Source of the DNA: Chloroflexota bacterium
GTDB taxonomy: Bacteria > Chloroflexota > Chloroflexia > JAMDCE01
Direction of reading: 5' to 3'
Length of the DNA stretch: 38,303 nucleotides
Assembly (NCBI GenBank): GCA_023489135.1
Contig: JAMDCE010000435.1
Span: 1 to 38,303 of the forward strand
Positions 21,117 to 28,654 of the stretch are shown in pieces. Every line of letters begins with the position of its first letter. Positions within the stretch are counted from its first letter, which is position 1. The translations under genes and the position numbers were made by a program. Under the pieces are notes generated by a model, which ran no database searches, was not told the origin of the DNA, and was given only the letters and a program-made list of their open reading frames with translations.

Positions 21117-23231
21117 GTGAGCAAAAAAACGACGACGAGTAATTCTAATAATCGTATACAGGAAAAGGACTCGGCTCCCAACGGAGACTCACAACTGGCT
21201 GCCGGCGGTGATCTGCACCAGATCGCTGGTGGAGAGCACCCCGCGCTCACCACGAACCAGGGCGTTGCGCTTTCCGATAATCAAAACTCGCTCAGGGCCA
21301 ATCCGCACGGCCCTACGCTTGCGGAGGATTTCATCCTTCGCGAAAAAATAACGCATTTCGATCACGAGCGAATTCCCGAGCGTATCGTTCACGCGCGAGC
21401 GACAGGTGCGCATGGATTTTTCGAGTTGACCACTTCGTTGAGACAATACACCACCGCCAGGATACTCACTGAGGTAGGTGAAAAGACACCCGTGTTTACT
21501 CGTATATCGACGGTCGCAGGCGGCGCGGGTTCGGTAGATACCCCGCGTGACGTCCGCGGATTTGCCGTCAAGTTTTACACAAGGGAAGGCAACTGGGACC
21601 TGGTCGGCAATAACATCCCGGTTTTCTTTATCCAGGATGCCATCAAATTCCCCGACCTGATCCATGCCGTAAAAATGGAGCCCGACCGCGGCTTTCCGCA
21701 ATCGGCAACCGCGCACGACACATTCTGGGATTTCATTTCGCTCACGCCTGAATCCATGCATATGGTGATGTGGATCATGTCTGATCGCACACTACCGCGT
21801 TCGCTGCGGATGATCGAAGGCTTTGGTATCCATAGTTTCCGGCTGATTAACGAAGCCGGCGAATCCACCTTCGTCAAATTCCACTGGCGTCCCAAGCTCG
21901 GCTTGCAGTCCACCATATGGGATGAGACCGTCAAGATTTGCGGCGCGGATCAAGATTTCCACCGCCGCGATATGTTCGAGGCCATCGCGGCGGGTAATTT
22001 CCCCGAGTGGGAATTCGCGGTTCAGCTTTTCACCCAGGAGGAAGCGGACAGATTTCCATTCGATCATCTGGACGCGACCAAGCTGATTCCCGAAGAACTG
22101 GTGCCCTTGAAAGTGATCGGCCGCATGGTGCTGGATCGCTGGCCGGACAATTTCTTCGCTGAAACTGAACAGGTTGCTTACTGTCCTTCCCATGTCGTGC
22201 CAGGCATCGATTTCTCGAATGATCCTCTGTTGCAAGGCCGCTTATTCTCCTATCACGATACGCAGCTTTCGCGTCTGGGTTCGCCCAATTTCCACCAGAT
22301 CCCGATCAACGCACCCAAGTGCCCGTTCTCAAATCAACAACGCGATGGACACATGCAGATGGAGCAGCCGGTAGGCCGTGTTGCCTATGAGCCCAACTCC
22401 TTATCTGAAAACTCGCCCCGCGAATCGCCGGCCAACGGTTTTCATGGTGCTGCGCTAATTGAAACAGGCGAGAAAGGCCGTATCCGGGCCCAGAGCTTCG
22501 CCGACCACTACAGCCAGGCTCGGCAGTTCTATCTCAGCCAGACCGTATATGAACAGGCGCACATCGCCTCGGCGTTAGTGTTTGAGCTTTCCAAGGTCGA
22601 ACATGTACACGTGCGTGAGACGATGGTTGGTCACCTGCGACATATCGAAGAAGACCTGGCCAAACGGGTAGCCGCAGGTCTTGCGTTCGACAAAATCCCC
22701 AGTGCGCCGGTGGCTGCAGCCCCCGTGCAGGAGATGGAGCCTTCGCCCGCATTGCAGATCATCGGCAAGATGAAAGACACGCTCATGGGGCGCGCGATTG
22801 GCATCCTGATCGCGAATGGTTCAGACGGCGCCATGATCGAGAAGATTGAAAAGGCCGGGACGGATGCGGGTGCTACTGTGAAGATCGTCGCCCCCAAGGT
22901 GGGGGGTGTGAAGCTTGCCTCTGGCTCGATGCTGGCTGCTGACGGACAATTGGCTGGTACCCCTTCTGTGCTATTCGACGCAGTCGCTGTCATCCTCTCT
23001 GATGAAGGCGCAAAATTACTATCGAAGGAAAGCGCCGCGATCGATTTTGTGCGCGATGCTTTCGGTCATCTCAAGGCAATCGCCGTCGACAAAGGCGGCC
23101 AGGCACTCTTGAAAATGGCGAATGTCGGACAAGACGCGGGCATCTTGGATGCCAACGACAAAGACGCATTTATTGCTGCGGCAAAGACACGCCAATGGGA
23201 CAGGGAAAAGTCCGTTCGAACAATGGCATAA
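21117..23231 (+). CDS. katE: Catalase HPII (large-subunit, clade 2)
   Basis: It converts H2O2 to water and O2 with heme in the cytoplasm. GTG 21117 follows TAAGGAGA. The 704-aa length is right for the large-subunit class. Landmarks: [16 protein letters not shown] with the catalytic His (~residue 88), [17 protein letters not shown] with the distal Asn, and [14 protein letters not shown] with the heme-ligand Tyr (~380). Residues ~560-700 form the extra DJ-1/flavodoxin-like domain ([21 protein letters not shown]). No truncation. It has no type A/B promoter of its own in view. Presence of a full HPII argues for aerobic or microaerobic exposure; its style of sequence resembles proteobacterial enzymes, so transfer is possible. 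Confidence 0.96.
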   Translation: MSKKTTTSNSNNRIQEKDSAPNGDSQLAAGGDLHQIAGGEHPALTTNQGVALSDNQNSLRANPHGPTLAEDFILREKITHFDHERIPERIVHARATGAHGFFELTTSLRQYTTARILTEVGEKTPVFTRISTVAGGAGSVDTPRDVRGFAVKFYTREGNWDLVGNNIPVFFIQDAIKFPDLIHAVKMEPDRGFPQSATAHDTFWDFISLTPESMHMVMWIMSDRTLPRSLRMIEGFGIHSFRLINEAGESTFVKFHWRPKLGLQSTIWDETVKICGADQDFHRRDMFEAIAAGNFPEWEFAVQLFTQEEADRFPFDHLDATKLIPEELVPLKVIGRMVLDRWPDNFFAETEQVAYCPSHVVPGIDFSNDPLLQGRLFSYHDTQLSRLGSPNFHQIPINAPKCPFSNQQRDGHMQMEQPVGRVAYEPNSLSENSPRESPANGFHGAALIETGEKGRIRAQSFADHYSQARQFYLSQTVYEQAHIASALVFELSKVEHVHVRETMVGHLRHIEEDLAKRVAAGLAFDKIPSAPVAAAPVQEMEPSPALQIIGKMKDTLMGRAIGILIANGSDGAMIEKIEKAGTDAGATVKIVAPKVGGVKLASGSMLAADGQLAGTPSVLFDAVAVILSDEGAKLLSKESAAIDFVRDAFGHLKAIAVDKGGQALLKMANVGQDAGILDANDKDAFIAAAKTRQWDREKSVRTMA

Positions 23232-23249
23232 CCGCCAGTGCGGTAAAGA

Positions 23250-23304
23250 TAACCCCAGAATAAGCTTTCGATAGACGACAAGCCACACGGATTAGGGATA
23301 GAGT
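23250..23304 (+). promoter_or_regulatory. Type A stress promoter
   Basis: TAACCC (23250), ACGACA (23275-23280), 18-bp spacer with GGATTAGGGA, TAGAGT (23299-23304). A TAACCG at 23,229 may be the second box. One or two bases are missing between box and -35 (25 bp instead of 26). It drives csbD-like 23,444. Confidence 0.7.
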
Positions 23305-23352
23305 ACAAATAGAAGCAGTTCGCACGCGAAGTGAATGGAGCATCAAAGCAAG

Positions 23353-23422
23353 TTTGTGGTGCGAAATGGCGTTAGAGCAGACTTCGCGCCTGCTCTAACG
23401 CTGGAACCCAATCGTGTTTGGA
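23353..23422 (+). promoter_or_regulatory. Leader hairpin element, copy H4
   Basis: TTTGTGGTGCGAAATGG, 12-bp stem GCGTTAGAGCAG / CTGCTCTAACGC (23369-23380 with 23390-23401), loop ACTTCGCGC, then GGAACCCAATCGTG. It lies ~50 bp downstream of a type A -10 and just before the csbD RBS, so it is within the 5' UTR. Confidence 0.75.
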
Positions 23423-23443
23423 ATAAACTGAGGAGGCAAGGCA

Positions 23444-23626
23444 ATGGGAGACAAGAGGAAAATGAAGGGCAAATCGGAGGAGATCAAGGGCAAGGTCGAG
23501 CAGGCCGTGGGCAAAGCCACCGGGTCGGAGAAGACGCAGGCGCGCGGTATGGCCGACGAGGCCAAGGGCAAGGTCCAGGGTAAGGTCGCCGACGTCAAAG
23601 GCGCAGCCAAGAAGATTACGCGCTAG
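23444..23626 (+). CDS. CsbD-family stress protein (60 aa)
   Basis: ATG 23444 follows CTGAGGAGGC. The 60-aa sequence is a standard CsbD: MKGKSEEIKGKVEQAVGKATG, then QARGMADEAKGKVQGKVADVK. Highly charged and probably disordered or helical. Expression should follow the type A promoter at 23,250 with leader H4 in the transcript. It closely resembles the first part of 7,431. Confidence 0.9.
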   Translation: MGDKRKMKGKSEEIKGKVEQAVGKATGSEKTQARGMADEAKGKVQGKVADVKGAAKKITR

Positions 23627-23835
23627 GACCAAGTGGCAAGGTCGCGGGCCGCGCCTGTAGGGCCGACGGCGCCGAGGACAAGGGCTGCGGTTCTAGTAGC
23701 GTACGAAGTATTGCAGAGACTGTCACCCTTGAGCGGAGCGAAGGGTCTCGCCCCACTGGTGCCGAGATTCTTCGTCCTGTCAAAAAGAACTCAGAATAGC
23801 ATTTGGCCCGGCCCTTTATTCTGCAATCCCGCGAA
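23627..23835. other. Intergenic stretch, no recognised content
   Basis: A GTG-started frame from 23,633 has an Arg/Ala-rich translation with no RBS and was not accepted. No repeat or hairpin of note. Confidence 0.4.
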
Positions 23836-24014
23836 CACGACGTCTTCGCTAGCCTCAAGAACATGTCTGTCGGCTATGACGTAATCCTTCTCCCCTGGGA
23901 TAACGCATTTACCTACACATTGTGGAAATCAAGGTGGTGAAGATTGACGACCTGACTGTAGTGATGCCGACAACCGAGCCCGTGCTAACTCTGATTACCT
24001 GCACCGGAGCGTAG
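23836..24014 (+). pseudogene. Sortase C-terminal relic, frameshifted
   Basis: In one frame HDVFASLKNMSVGYDVILLPWDNAFTYT matches the sortase stretch before the active site; after ~23,924 the homology continues in a shifted frame as VEIKVVKIDDLTVVMPTTEPVLTLITCTGA with the TLxTC catalytic Cys motif, ending at TAG 24012. The N-terminal half and the catalytic His are missing. It may once have served the LPRAGG-ending surface protein at 7,863. Confidence 0.7.
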
Positions 24015-24052
24015 AACCCCTTGACCAGGCATTTCACCGAACGATTTGTCGG

Positions 24053-24092
24053 TATCGCTCTTCTGCTTACGACTGGCGGAATCAAAATATAG
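24053..24092 (+). pseudogene. 3' fragment of the 5,966-type membrane gene
   Basis: TATCGCTCTTCTGCTTACGA, then CTGGCGGAATCAAAATATAG, matches the last 13 codons of the gene at 5,966-6,118 with few changes. The order fragment, type A promoter, PRC-barrel fragment partly mirrors the 5,760-6,840 region. Confidence 0.8.
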
Positions 24093-24122
24093 CCAATCGA
24101 ATCCCGCGTCGTCTTCCACCAT

Positions 24123-24217
24123 TAATCCGAGGTACCAGTACTAATCCCCGGCCACCAGATCTAATCCCTGAATAAGCACTTCGATAGACGACGGGCGACG
24201 TGGATTAGGGATATGCT
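24123..24217 (+). promoter_or_regulatory. Type A stress promoter (in front of a pseudogene)
   Basis: TAATCC at 24,123, 24,142 and 24,162 (19 and 20 bp apart), ACGACG (24188-24193), 18-bp spacer with GGATTAGGGA, TATGCT (24212-24217). The elements look intact although the gene behind it is broken. Confidence 0.75.
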
Positions 24218-24220
24218 AAG

Positions 24221-24356
24221 GGAAATCGGCCATCACGGTCCCTGAAGGGGAAGACATCGGAACAGTGGAGGATGTGCTCTTGCGTCCAGTGGAGCAGCGC
24301 TTGGGAGCGCCAGTAGTGAGGTCGCTGCCTTTCGCCCGCAGATCCTGTTAGCAGAG
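24221..24356 (+). pseudogene. Fragment of double PRC-barrel gene
   Basis: Matches bases ~6,282-6,420 of the PRC-barrel gene: CATCACGGTC, GGAAGACATCGGAACAGTGG and TTGCGTCCAGTGGAGCAGCG are shared. There is no ATG/RBS; small deletions shift the frame, and it ends abruptly. The following 24,357-24,508 holds no recognised gene, only a small CCCC/GGGG stem at its start. Confidence 0.8.
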
Positions 24357-24553
24357 CCCCGTTTGTTTTGGGGACACGCGGCTGAATTAAGAACCGTCTC
24401 TAATCGCGTGAGTGTTGACCACAGGGGTCCTTCAAATCGTCAGTTGAAGTGAAAAGTACTTCACAGGAGAGCAGGACGGGTATCTACGTCCATTCGGTAG
24501 GTGGTTAAGGGGGTACGCGCATAAATAAGGAATGGCACACGGAGAAATACAAG

Positions 24554-24820
24554 GTGCGGTTGCCAGGCCTCAAGTTCAATCGAACACTGTGGGTGTGCGC
24601 ACTGTCAGGCGGACCATATGAATACACAGCCAAAAGCTTGCACGAGGCCCATTTAGACTTGCACATCACACCCGAGGTGTTCGCTGAGGTGTCCGCTGAG
24701 CTTGCCAGCACGCTCGACTACTTCCATGTGCCCGAGCACGAAAAGCAGGAAGTCTTGGCCGCATTTAACGCACAAAAGCCAGATGTGACTGCCGGTTCCA
24801 TGACCATAGCAGGACGTTGA
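24554..24820 (+). pseudogene. Group 1 truncated hemoglobin, C-terminal part only
   Basis: FNRTLWVCALSGGPYEYTAKSLHEAHLDLHI matches the E-F region of group 1 truncated hemoglobins, with His in EAHLDLHIT as the proximal heme ligand; FAEVSAELASTLDYFHVP and HEKQEVLAAF form the G and H helices. The usual first ~40 residues (helices A-C and the distal B10/E7 side) are missing: the frame opens after TAA 24,506 and the only plausible start is GTG 24554 without a good RBS. It is probably a broken gene, though a mini-globin start further upstream cannot be ruled out. Confidence 0.65.
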
Positions 24821-24855
24821 TTTCGTGGAATCTGCCTCTGTGAAAAAAGACTAGT

Positions 24856-24916
24856 CTTTGGTGAACAATGGCGGGCGGGCAGCCATTGCTGCCTGCTCCA
24901 CGAACAACTTTTGGAG
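24856..24916 (+). promoter_or_regulatory. Leader hairpin element, copy H5 (diverged)
   Basis: TTTGGTGAACAATGGCGGGC, a stem GGCAG-CCATT-GCTGCC, and CTGCTCCACGAAC resemble the other leader elements, but the GAANCC flank is lost. It precedes the broken gene at 24,924. Confidence 0.4.
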
Positions 24917-24923
24917 GAGACGT

Positions 24924-25086
24924 GTGACGGAAAGAGAAGCCTTCGTAGGGTTCTGGGTTGACATCTTTGGATGACCAGACGCTCACTAGAATCACGGAAA
25001 CTATTGCCAGGGATCCGAAAAACCGGGCTGCGAGCGAGGCGTATGCCAATTATTTGGCAGGGAGTGTCCTGGATGCCTTGCGCTAA
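24924..25086 (+). pseudogene. Internally deleted copy of the 11,237-type gene
   Basis: EREAFVGFWVD at the start matches the gene at 11,237, then after ~45 bp the sequence jumps to its 3' third (TTGGATG, then CTCACTAGAATCACGGAAAC) and runs to the same end, GSVLDALR. A TGA appears at the join. RBS TTGGAGGAG is kept. About 300 bp are missing. Confidence 0.85.
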
Positions 25087-25155
25087 CCGCTGGCCTAGTT
25101 TATGGAGCCCACAGACCTGATACTCATAAGTAAGGTCGTCAAAGGAGGGGCCAAA

Positions 25156-25485
25156 TTGCAAATCATGGCCGACGTAAAGTGTTACCACTGTAGTTATGTT
25201 TCGGGGGAGTTGATCGGCGAACGTACCGGCAACCCGCGTTCAGGGTCTTTCCACCCGGCGCCAGGTTACACAAGACCGCTGCCTCGTCGCGGGGATGTCT
25301 TACGCTGCGGGCGCTGTGATGGTCCGGTATACCTGGAGGATGTGCGCGATTACCGGCCTCAAGTCGTGGAGCCCATCCTGCCAGCTCGGCGTGTTTGGCC
25401 GCGGCGCAATAAGCGACCGGCAAGAGCTACGCAACAGGTCCATTCCCGTCCCGGTGAGATGGAATTAAGGAAAGCTTCGAATTAG
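25156..25485 (+). CDS. Zinc-ribbon-like protein (copy 2, apparently intact)
   Basis: TTG 25156 is chosen because AAAGGAGGGG lies six bases upstream; ATG 25165 would be 15 away. The ~109-aa protein has CYHC (residues ~6-9), a middle LPRRGDVLRCGRCDGPVYLEDV with the second CxxC (~53-56), and a basic tail (RRVWPRRNKRPARATQQ). Two CxxC pairs suggest one structural zinc; the basic tail could contact nucleic acid. No known family was recognised. It pairs with the 11,237-type gene, as at 11,770. Confidence 0.6.
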   Translation: MQIMADVKCYHCSYVSGELIGERTGNPRSGSFHPAPGYTRPLPRRGDVLRCGRCDGPVYLEDVRDYRPQVVEPILPARRVWPRRNKRPARATQQVHSRPGEMELRKASN

Positions 25486-25512
25486 TCACAGGAAGGGGAG
25501 GCTGAGCCAATT

Positions 25513-26502
25513 ATGGCCAAGACTATCGCAATTCTCATCTCACTTCTCTTGACGATCCCCATCTTCTCTCGAACCGCAGAGGCCTCATCTGCCATTGATG
25601 CCGGACCGAGCAGGGTGAAAGTCGAGCGGAAGAGCGATGGCTCATTTGTGTACCTAGTCGATGGGAAGCCTCAGTTCTTGGTTGGTATGGGCTACAACGC
25701 AATCTATCGGTACTTGTCTCCCGGAGAAAGGGCATCTCGGTACCATGCCGACTTTAGCAAGATGCAGGCTGCAGGCATCAATACTATCTTGGGTTGGGAT
25801 GCGGACAAAGGCTACGAGCAAGACAAGTTCGATGCGTTGACGCTGGACAAAGCCCGGGAGTATGGCTTGGGGGTGGTGATGCCTTTCTACCTGCCGCCCG
25901 AGGGAGACTACGAGGACGCGTCATTTCGAGAAGAGCTAAAGGCGAATCTAGTGGCCAAGGTTGAGACTTACAGGAACCATCCGGCCATTCGAATGTGGGG
26001 GGTTGGCAACGAAGTCATGGACGGGATCGTCTTCAGTGGGCAAATGGAGGTCTTTGGCCAGTTTTATCTCGAGTTAGCCGACGCGGTTCACGCGGTTGAC
26101 CCGGATCATCCAGTTATCTACCGAGAGGCCGAAGAGGGTTACTTGCCCTACTTGACCTGGTACCATCCCGAAGACGGGATCGGAAGGCCCTGGCTACTGT
26201 ACGGGATGAATGCCTACACCCTTCGACTGGAGAGTATCCTGACCGACTGGGCTTCGTCGGGCGATGAGATGCCACTCTTTATTACGGAGTTTGCTCCGCT
26301 GGGCTGGAGCCCCGCCGACAGGCCAGCCGGCTACTTGAGGATGTGGGACATGATTCGCGCCCATCCCGGGTACGTTCTCGGTGGCGCGCCGTACGTGTGG
26401 ACGACAGAGGGGCCGGAACCGGTAGATCGCATTTTCGGACTGGTAGATGCTGATGGGGAACCCGCCGACAGGTCGTTGGAAGGTTTGGTCAAGGAGTTCT
26501 GA
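25513..26502 (+). CDS. Secreted TIM-barrel glycoside hydrolase (GH2/GH5-like)
   Basis: ATG 25513; the preceding AGGAAGGGGAGG is a fair RBS. The 329-aa protein has a signal peptide (IAILISLLLTIPIFSRTAEA). The mature barrel starts VDGKPQFLVGMGYNAIYRY; WGVGNEVMDG (~residue 163) carries the G-N-E acid/base Glu and LFITEFAPLGW (~residue 258) the nucleophile Glu, the clan GH-A signature. DFSKMQAAGINTILGWDAD is the usual strand-2 region. The substrate is unknown; a beta-glucan or mannan is plausible. It seems complete and is secreted, in contrast to the intracellular-looking glycoamylase gene. Confidence 0.82.
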   Translation: MAKTIAILISLLLTIPIFSRTAEASSAIDAGPSRVKVERKSDGSFVYLVDGKPQFLVGMGYNAIYRYLSPGERASRYHADFSKMQAAGINTILGWDADKGYEQDKFDALTLDKAREYGLGVVMPFYLPPEGDYEDASFREELKANLVAKVETYRNHPAIRMWGVGNEVMDGIVFSGQMEVFGQFYLELADAVHAVDPDHPVIYREAEEGYLPYLTWYHPEDGIGRPWLLYGMNAYTLRLESILTDWASSGDEMPLFITEFAPLGWSPADRPAGYLRMWDMIRAHPGYVLGGAPYVWTTEGPEPVDRIFGLVDADGEPADRSLEGLVKEF

Positions 26503-26541
26503 CTGGCCAATTTGGGCGACTCTACAGCTGCGACTGCGCCA

Positions 26542-26556
26542 GCCCAATTGTTGGGC
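26542..26556 (+). terminator. Possible weak terminator after the glycosidase gene
   Basis: GCCCAA-TTG-TTGGGC stem-loop 40 bp after the stop; no U-run follows, so this is uncertain. Confidence 0.3.
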
Positions 26557-26617
26557 GGAGACGCGGTATTTCCGTGAGCAGGGGTTACACTTGGGTCATA
26601 GTCTTTGGCTGGATGCC

Positions 26618-27526
26618 ATGTCCCTCGTCGTTCGTGGAAAGGCCATAGTCGCGGCCGTGCAGGCATCCGGCCTGGGGCAACTGGTAAGACGTTACGGCGA
26701 AGACCGAGCCGATCTCCTGGCCGCGGTCGTCGCCTTCAACGCGCTATTCTCGATGTTCCCGATCATTCTCGGCGTGCTGGCGATCGTCGGCCTGATAGTC
26801 CGAAGTCCCGATGCCCAGGCTAAGGCTCGAGCCTTTGTCCTCAGCACCGTTCCGGCTGACGGCATGGCGAGCGTGCTACAGGCAATCGACGGTGCTCGCC
26901 AGAACTCGGGGCTAATCGGTCTGCTGAGCTTGGTCGGACTCCTCTGGGCCGGGTCCAGCCTCTTCGGTGCATTGGAGGCGGCCCTCGACCGGGTTTACCG
27001 AGTGCCCTCGCGCTCGTTCGTCCGTCAGAAGCTGATGTCGGTGGGGATGATGCTGCTGTTCGCGCTGATGGTGGTGGCGGAGTTGGTGACGACCACCGTG
27101 ACCCACCTCGTGGGCCGGATCGCGCAGAGCTTGCCCCTGGTGGTGCCAGGAGTGGCTCCGGCCGTGGCGGTGGCCGGCGGCGCTATTTCACTCCTGGCGG
27201 CCTTCGCTCTCTGCTTCGCCATTTACTACGTCGTGCCCAACGTCCGCCTCACGGCCGGCCATGTGCTGCCCGGCACGCTGTTCGCCTCGCTGGCCCTCGT
27301 GCTCCTGAGCCAGCTATTCCCCCTGTACGTGCTCTTCCTCGGCCGCTTCAACCAGTACGGTGCCATCTTCGGGATATTCTTCCTGCTGATGACCTGGGCC
27401 TACCTTGTCGCCGAGGCACTGATGGTCGGCGCCGAGCTGAACGCCTTGTTTCGACCGGCCGTGTCCGAACAGCGACAGGCACCCAAGTTGGCCGAAGAGC
27501 GCCATCAGCCACCGAAATTGTATTGA
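26618..27526 (+). CDS. YihY/BrkB-family inner membrane protein
   Basis: ATG 26618 (MSLVVRG) gives 302 aa; an upstream frame to 26,447 overlaps the glycosidase gene and is not used. The RBS is poor. Family features: DRADLLAAVVAFNALFSMFPIILGVLAIVG near the N-terminus, then GLLSLVGLLWAGSSLFGALEAALDRVY, a pore-like GAISLLAAFALCFAIYYVVPNVRL, and RFNQYGAIFGIFFLLMTWAYLVAEALMVGAELNA. Six membrane helices are expected. Members are polytopic proteins once annotated as ribonuclease BN; the function is not settled, perhaps envelope lipid or transport related. Confidence 0.9.
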   Translation: MSLVVRGKAIVAAVQASGLGQLVRRYGEDRADLLAAVVAFNALFSMFPIILGVLAIVGLIVRSPDAQAKARAFVLSTVPADGMASVLQAIDGARQNSGLIGLLSLVGLLWAGSSLFGALEAALDRVYRVPSRSFVRQKLMSVGMMLLFALMVVAELVTTTVTHLVGRIAQSLPLVVPGVAPAVAVAGGAISLLAAFALCFAIYYVVPNVRLTAGHVLPGTLFASLALVLLSQLFPLYVLFLGRFNQYGAIFGIFFLLMTWAYLVAEALMVGAELNALFRPAVSEQRQAPKLAEERHQPPKLY

Positions 27527-27556
27527 GATTGAACTCTCACATGAGACTTTCGACAG

Positions 27557-27586
27557 ACGACAGCCGGGCCGCGTAACGCATATGCT
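27557..27586 (+). promoter_or_regulatory. Type B stress promoter, operator eroded
   Basis: ACGACA (27557-27562), 18-bp spacer, TATGCT (27581-27586). The inverted repeat is degraded (GCCGCGTAACGC versus GAGTAAACTGGC), so control by the operator protein may be weakened. It drives the chimeric rubrerythrin. Confidence 0.65.
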
Positions 27587-27638
27587 GAGAGTGTAAGAGT
27601 AAACTGGCTTCTTATAGATGAACAAGGGAGGCATAGCA

Positions 27639-28280
27639 TTGGAGCTGAAAGGATCGAGCACCGAGAAGAACCTCTTGACGGCATTTGCCGGGGAGTCACA
27701 GGCGAGAAACCGGTACACGTACTTCGCCAGTCAAGCCAGGACGCAAGGCTATGTGCAGATCGCGGACATCTTTGAGGATACCGCGAACCAGGAGAAAGAA
27801 CATGCCAACCGGTTCTTTGGGATGCTCCAGGGCGGGTCGGTCGAGATTGGCGCCGCTTTTCCGGCCGGTACGGTAGGGACCACGGCTGAGAACCTTAGAG
27901 CGTCCGCGGCTGGGGAGCACTATGAATGGGAAGCGATGTATCCGTCATTTGCCTGGACAGCGCGAGAGGAAGGCTTCACCGAGATAGCGAAGCTGTTCAG
28001 CGCCATCACCATAGCAGAGAAGCAACACGAGAAGCGATATCTGGGATTCCTGGCCAACGTTGAGGCCGGCACTGTGTTCAAGAAGGAAGAGGTAGTCGTC
28101 TGGCGGGGTCGCAACTGTGGCTACCTGCACAGTGGCATAGTCGATGAGGCTTCGGGCAAAGCCCGGGAGAGAGTTGCTGACGCCGAGGGCAAAGTCAAGA
28201 AGGTAGAGAACGAGGCCAAGGAGAAGATCGCCGAGATCAAGGCCCACGCCCGGGCAGCCATAGAGGAGGCCACTGCGTAG
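27639..28280 (+). CDS. Chimeric protein: rubrerythrin diiron domain fused to CsbD-like tail
   Basis: TTG 27639 follows GGGAGG; ATG 27618 would overlap it. Residues 1-155 are a complete rubrerythrin ferritin-like domain (AFAGESQARNRYTYFAS, ANQEKEHANRFF, AGEHYEWEAMYPSF, IAEKQHEKRY). The rubredoxin domain begins as VVVWRGRNCGYLHSG with the first Cys changed to Gly, then switches to IVDEASGKARERVADAEGK..., the tail of the protein at 16,266. The electron-accepting Fe(Cys)4 site is lost, so it resembles a rubredoxin-less (sulerythrin-type) peroxidase with a charged helix. The join coincides with a shared GGCA, suggesting recombination through microhomology. The frame is intact over 213 residues. 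Confidence 0.85.
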   Translation: MELKGSSTEKNLLTAFAGESQARNRYTYFASQARTQGYVQIADIFEDTANQEKEHANRFFGMLQGGSVEIGAAFPAGTVGTTAENLRASAAGEHYEWEAMYPSFAWTAREEGFTEIAKLFSAITIAEKQHEKRYLGFLANVEAGTVFKKEEVVVWRGRNCGYLHSGIVDEASGKARERVADAEGKVKKVENEAKEKIAEIKAHARAAIEEATA

Positions 28281-28329
28281 CGCTTGGGGCTGCGGGATCA
28301 TCAGGGACGTTTAGGTCAGTTACGCACTG
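28134..28329 (+). repeat. Dispersed repeat, copy 2 (CsbD-like tail and 3' flank)
   Basis: Nearly identical to 16,446-16,641, with single-base differences such as CACGCCCGG for CACGCTCGG. The following 28,330-28,465 has no recognised gene. Confidence 0.9.
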
Positions 28330-28465
28330 GGGACATCCTGAGGTCATAGAGCAGATAGAAGAGCGTGCCCCTGATTTGTGTTTAGAGCGGCCACGCCGAT
28401 TCCTGCGCCAGTCTCTGCCGTGTCGGTCTCCATAAAGATGCCATCTAATTAGGAATCACGCAAGG

Positions 28466-28654
28466 ATGTCCTTCGTGATGCTTCGCGGCGAGATCTTCGG
28501 CAAGGCGACTGCCTGGATCGGAATTGTCGGTTTCACACTCCTGTCCGTATTCACGATCCTGGCGACCTTCGTACCGGTTCTTTATTACGTAGCCTTCTCT
28601 AGCTCACGCTCAGGTTCAGTCGTCGCAAGAGCTGGGAATTCAGAGCGACGATAA
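28466..28654 (+). pseudogene. Fragment of a DUF4386-like membrane protein
   Basis: ATG 28466 begins SFVMLRGEIFGKATAWIGIVGF, then LATFVPVLYYVAF, resembling the penultimate part of DUF4386 proteins (VMLRSxxFGKATAYVGI). It then runs antiparallel into the 3' end of the CopB gene (from 28,599) and is therefore truncated. No RBS. Confidence 0.45.

Noticed and set aside
19776..23422. Leader hairpins as integron attC sites
   Set aside because: The stems read GTTAGAG...CTCTAAC, opposite in order to the RYYYAAC...GTTRRRY of attC. The elements lie upstream of genes, not downstream, and no integrase is seen.
23633..23884. GTG-started 83-codon ORF after csbD
   Set aside because: No RBS, biased Arg/Ala/Pro composition, and its 3' part overlaps the sortase relic in another frame.
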